From Nonomuraea sp. PA05 (GTDB lineage: Bacteria > Actinomycetota > Actinomycetes > Streptosporangiales > Streptosporangiaceae), in assembly GCF_008086045.1 (NCBI RefSeq), contig NZ_VSEY01000003.1, positions 62,001 to 126,000 on the forward strand: a stretch of 64,000 nt of DNA, given 5' to 3'. A program made the position numbers and the translations under genes. The notes beneath the pieces were generated by a model. That model was given only the letters and a program-made list of their open reading frames with translations, was not told where the DNA came from and made no database searches. Numbering within the stretch: position 1 is the stretch's first letter; each line of letters starts with the position of its first letter. Positions 62,842 through 64,000 of this stretch are shown in pieces.

Positions 62842-63164
62842 CCATCCCCGAGCCTGAGATGCGAGTCACCCGCTACGAGTTCTGCTGCCTGCCCGAAGGC
62901 CATATCGACGCCCCGCACTTCACGATCTCCGTCGAGTATCGGGGGCGCGGTTTGTGGGCGGTTCTCGACGGGCCTTTCGCTCTCGACGCGGACGGCCGCA
63001 AGGACTACGAGCCGCGCCCGTCGTCGCGGGAGGACGACTGGCTGGCCACGCACCGGTTCGACCTGGACACCGCGAAGCGGATCGCGGTGAAGGCCGCCAA
63101 GGTCCAGACGGTCAACGGCCACACGGTGGCGGACGTGCTCCAAAAGGGCGCGGCAGATGCCTGA
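62838..63164 (+). CDS. hypothetical element protein
   Basis: 108 aa from GTG 62838 (TIPEPEMRVTRYEFCCLPEG after the start). Beta-rich first part and helical C-terminus (AKRIAVKAAKVQTVNGHTVA). Unknown; overlaps the next gene by 8 bp. Confidence 0.5.
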   Translation: MTIPEPEMRVTRYEFCCLPEGHIDAPHFTISVEYRGRGLWAVLDGPFALDADGRKDYEPRPSSREDDWLATHRFDLDTAKRIAVKAAKVQTVNGHTVADVLQKGAADA

Positions 63165-63363
63165 CTATCCCCTGATCGACGTGTGGGCGGTCCTCCGCGA
63201 CCCGGACATCCCCGCAGCGGTGGGGCAGCGGCTGCTCGACCGCCAGAGGGCCGTGAGCGCCGGGGAGACGCCGGCGGTGTGCCCGGAGGAGGACAAGCCG
63301 TTCCTGGCCCGTCACATCGTCCCTGCTTTTCCCGTACAGGACTCTCCCGAGGAGGCGCTGTGA
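63157..63363 (+). CDS. 68-residue hypothetical protein
   Basis: MPDYPLIDVWAVLRDPDIPA, with CPEEDKPFLARHIVPAFPVQ further on. No domain recognised. Confidence 0.45.
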   Translation: MPDYPLIDVWAVLRDPDIPAAVGQRLLDRQRAVSAGETPAVCPEEDKPFLARHIVPAFPVQDSPEEAL

Positions 63364-63764
63364 TGCTGCACCTCGTCCAACTCGACTGCGACCCGACGCA
63401 CCTGTTCCGCGCCCTGAAGCAGGCCGGGATGAGGCCGACGCCTCCAGAGCCGTTCGGCCCGTGCGGCGTGGTCCTCCTGCTGCGGGACCTCTCGGGAACG
63501 CCAGCGGGGAAGGTGATCGTCACCCAAGGACCGCTCGACGACACCGAGTGGTTGCACGCCTCCATCTCGTGGCGGGACCGGATGCCCACCTACGACGAGC
63601 TGACGGTGGTGAAGGCGGGAGTGTTCGGCCCCGAGCGGGAGGCGTACCAGGTGTTCCCGCCGCAGGACCGGCACGTCAACATCCACAACTTCGCCCTCCA
63701 CCTGTGGGGGAGAGCGGACGGTGTTCGGGTCCTGCCGGACTTCGGCCAGTGGGGGACGATCTGA
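63363..63764 (+). CDS. hypothetical element protein (DUF7694-like)
   Basis: 133 aa from ATG 63363, one base inside the previous stop. The segment WLHASISWRDRMPTYDELTV, then VFPPQDRHVNIHNFALHLWG, resembles the short conserved domain found in many actinophage proteins. Function unknown. Confidence 0.6.
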   Translation: MLHLVQLDCDPTHLFRALKQAGMRPTPPEPFGPCGVVLLLRDLSGTPAGKVIVTQGPLDDTEWLHASISWRDRMPTYDELTVVKAGVFGPEREAYQVFPPQDRHVNIHNFALHLWGRADGVRVLPDFGQWGTI

Positions 63765-64000
63765 TGCCGCGGCCCACCTTCACCGAGTGGACGGAGATCC
63801 GCCTGATCGGCTCTCAGGCGGCCGTTGACGGCGCTGACCGCATTCTTCGCGAGACGGGCGCCGAGATCGCCACCGACAGCGGCACACAGCCCGCCCGCAA
63901 GGGCGGAGACGGAAAGGTCCGCCGCTACGTCGTGGCCCGCCTCGCCGAGTCTCCGGACGTTTCCAGAACGGTTCGGAACAGCTCGGAACGATCCCGAACG
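63764..64000 (+). CDS. hypothetical protein, truncated by the window edge
   Basis: 79 codons without a stop: MPRPTFTEWTEIRLIGSQAA, then ADRILRETGAEIATDSGTQP. ATG overlaps the previous stop. The last ~25 bases of the window (ggttcggaacagctcggaac) contain a repeated gttcggaac-like motif. Unknown. Confidence 0.45.
   Translation, partial: MPRPTFTEWTEIRLIGSQAAVDGADRILRETGAEIATDSGTQPARKGGDGKVRRYVVARLAESPDVSRTVRNSSERSRT

Overview
The window is GC-rich actinomycete DNA. The chromosomal genes have high GC at third codon positions, use GTG and TTG starts, and are packed with 4-base ATGA/GTGA overlaps. Gene order (korA, nuo, htpX, yajQ, tRNA-Tyr) and protein style suggest a Streptosporangiaceae/Nonomuraea-like filamentous actinobacterium; this is inferred from sequence alone.

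Region 1 (1-20.2 kb) is a conserved chromosomal block. It starts with the 5' part of korA (2-oxoacid:ferredoxin oxidoreductase alpha) and a polysaccharide-deacetylase lipoprotein. Next comes a reduced respiratory complex I cluster, nuoA-B-C-H-I-J-K-L-M-N, with no nuoD, E, F or G. It is interrupted by a frameshifted M48 peptidase, an unknown two-helix membrane protein and a divergently read membrane Ser/Thr kinase. NuoC, I, J and K carry long repetitive low-complexity extensions. htpX, a Nudix hydrolase, yajQ and tRNA-Tyr(GTA) follow. The missing NADH-input subunits and the neighbouring korA fit a ferredoxin-fed complex I (inference).

Region 2 (20.2-45.9 kb), between tRNA-Tyr and tRNA-Thr, is accessory. 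It opens with a lower-GC pair, an AAA+ ATPase and a subtilisin-like protease resembling the IetAS toxin-antitoxin/anti-phage system. An integrative-element core follows (tyrosine integrase, Xis-like protein, DUF3987 replication protein, prim-pol) with a dense CTAG palindrome cluster upstream of its operon. Beyond that are decayed pieces (IS481 fragment, WD40 and VOC pseudogenes), two large secreted proteins (one an orphan 5'-nucleotidase C-domain, one an apparently dead trypsin-like/LamG/VCBS protein), HIT, an O-methyltransferase, a HelR-like RNA polymerase helicase with an upstream rifamycin-associated-element-like palindrome, a DrrAB-type ABC exporter, and cell-wall lytic enzymes (GH25, NlpC/P60).

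Region 3 (45.9-64 kb, running off the right edge) is a second integrated element, probably a prophage, inserted at the 3' end of tRNA-Thr(GGT). It has an integrase operon, a divergent repressor/Cro-type switch with ATGYRCAT-like sites, then about thirty mostly overlapping small genes including a YqaJ exonuclease and Bet/RecT pair, HNH and GIY-YIG nucleases, a HAD protein, and putative N6-adenine and C5-cytosine DNA methyltransferases. No virion genes lie inside the window, so phage versus other integrative element is not settled.
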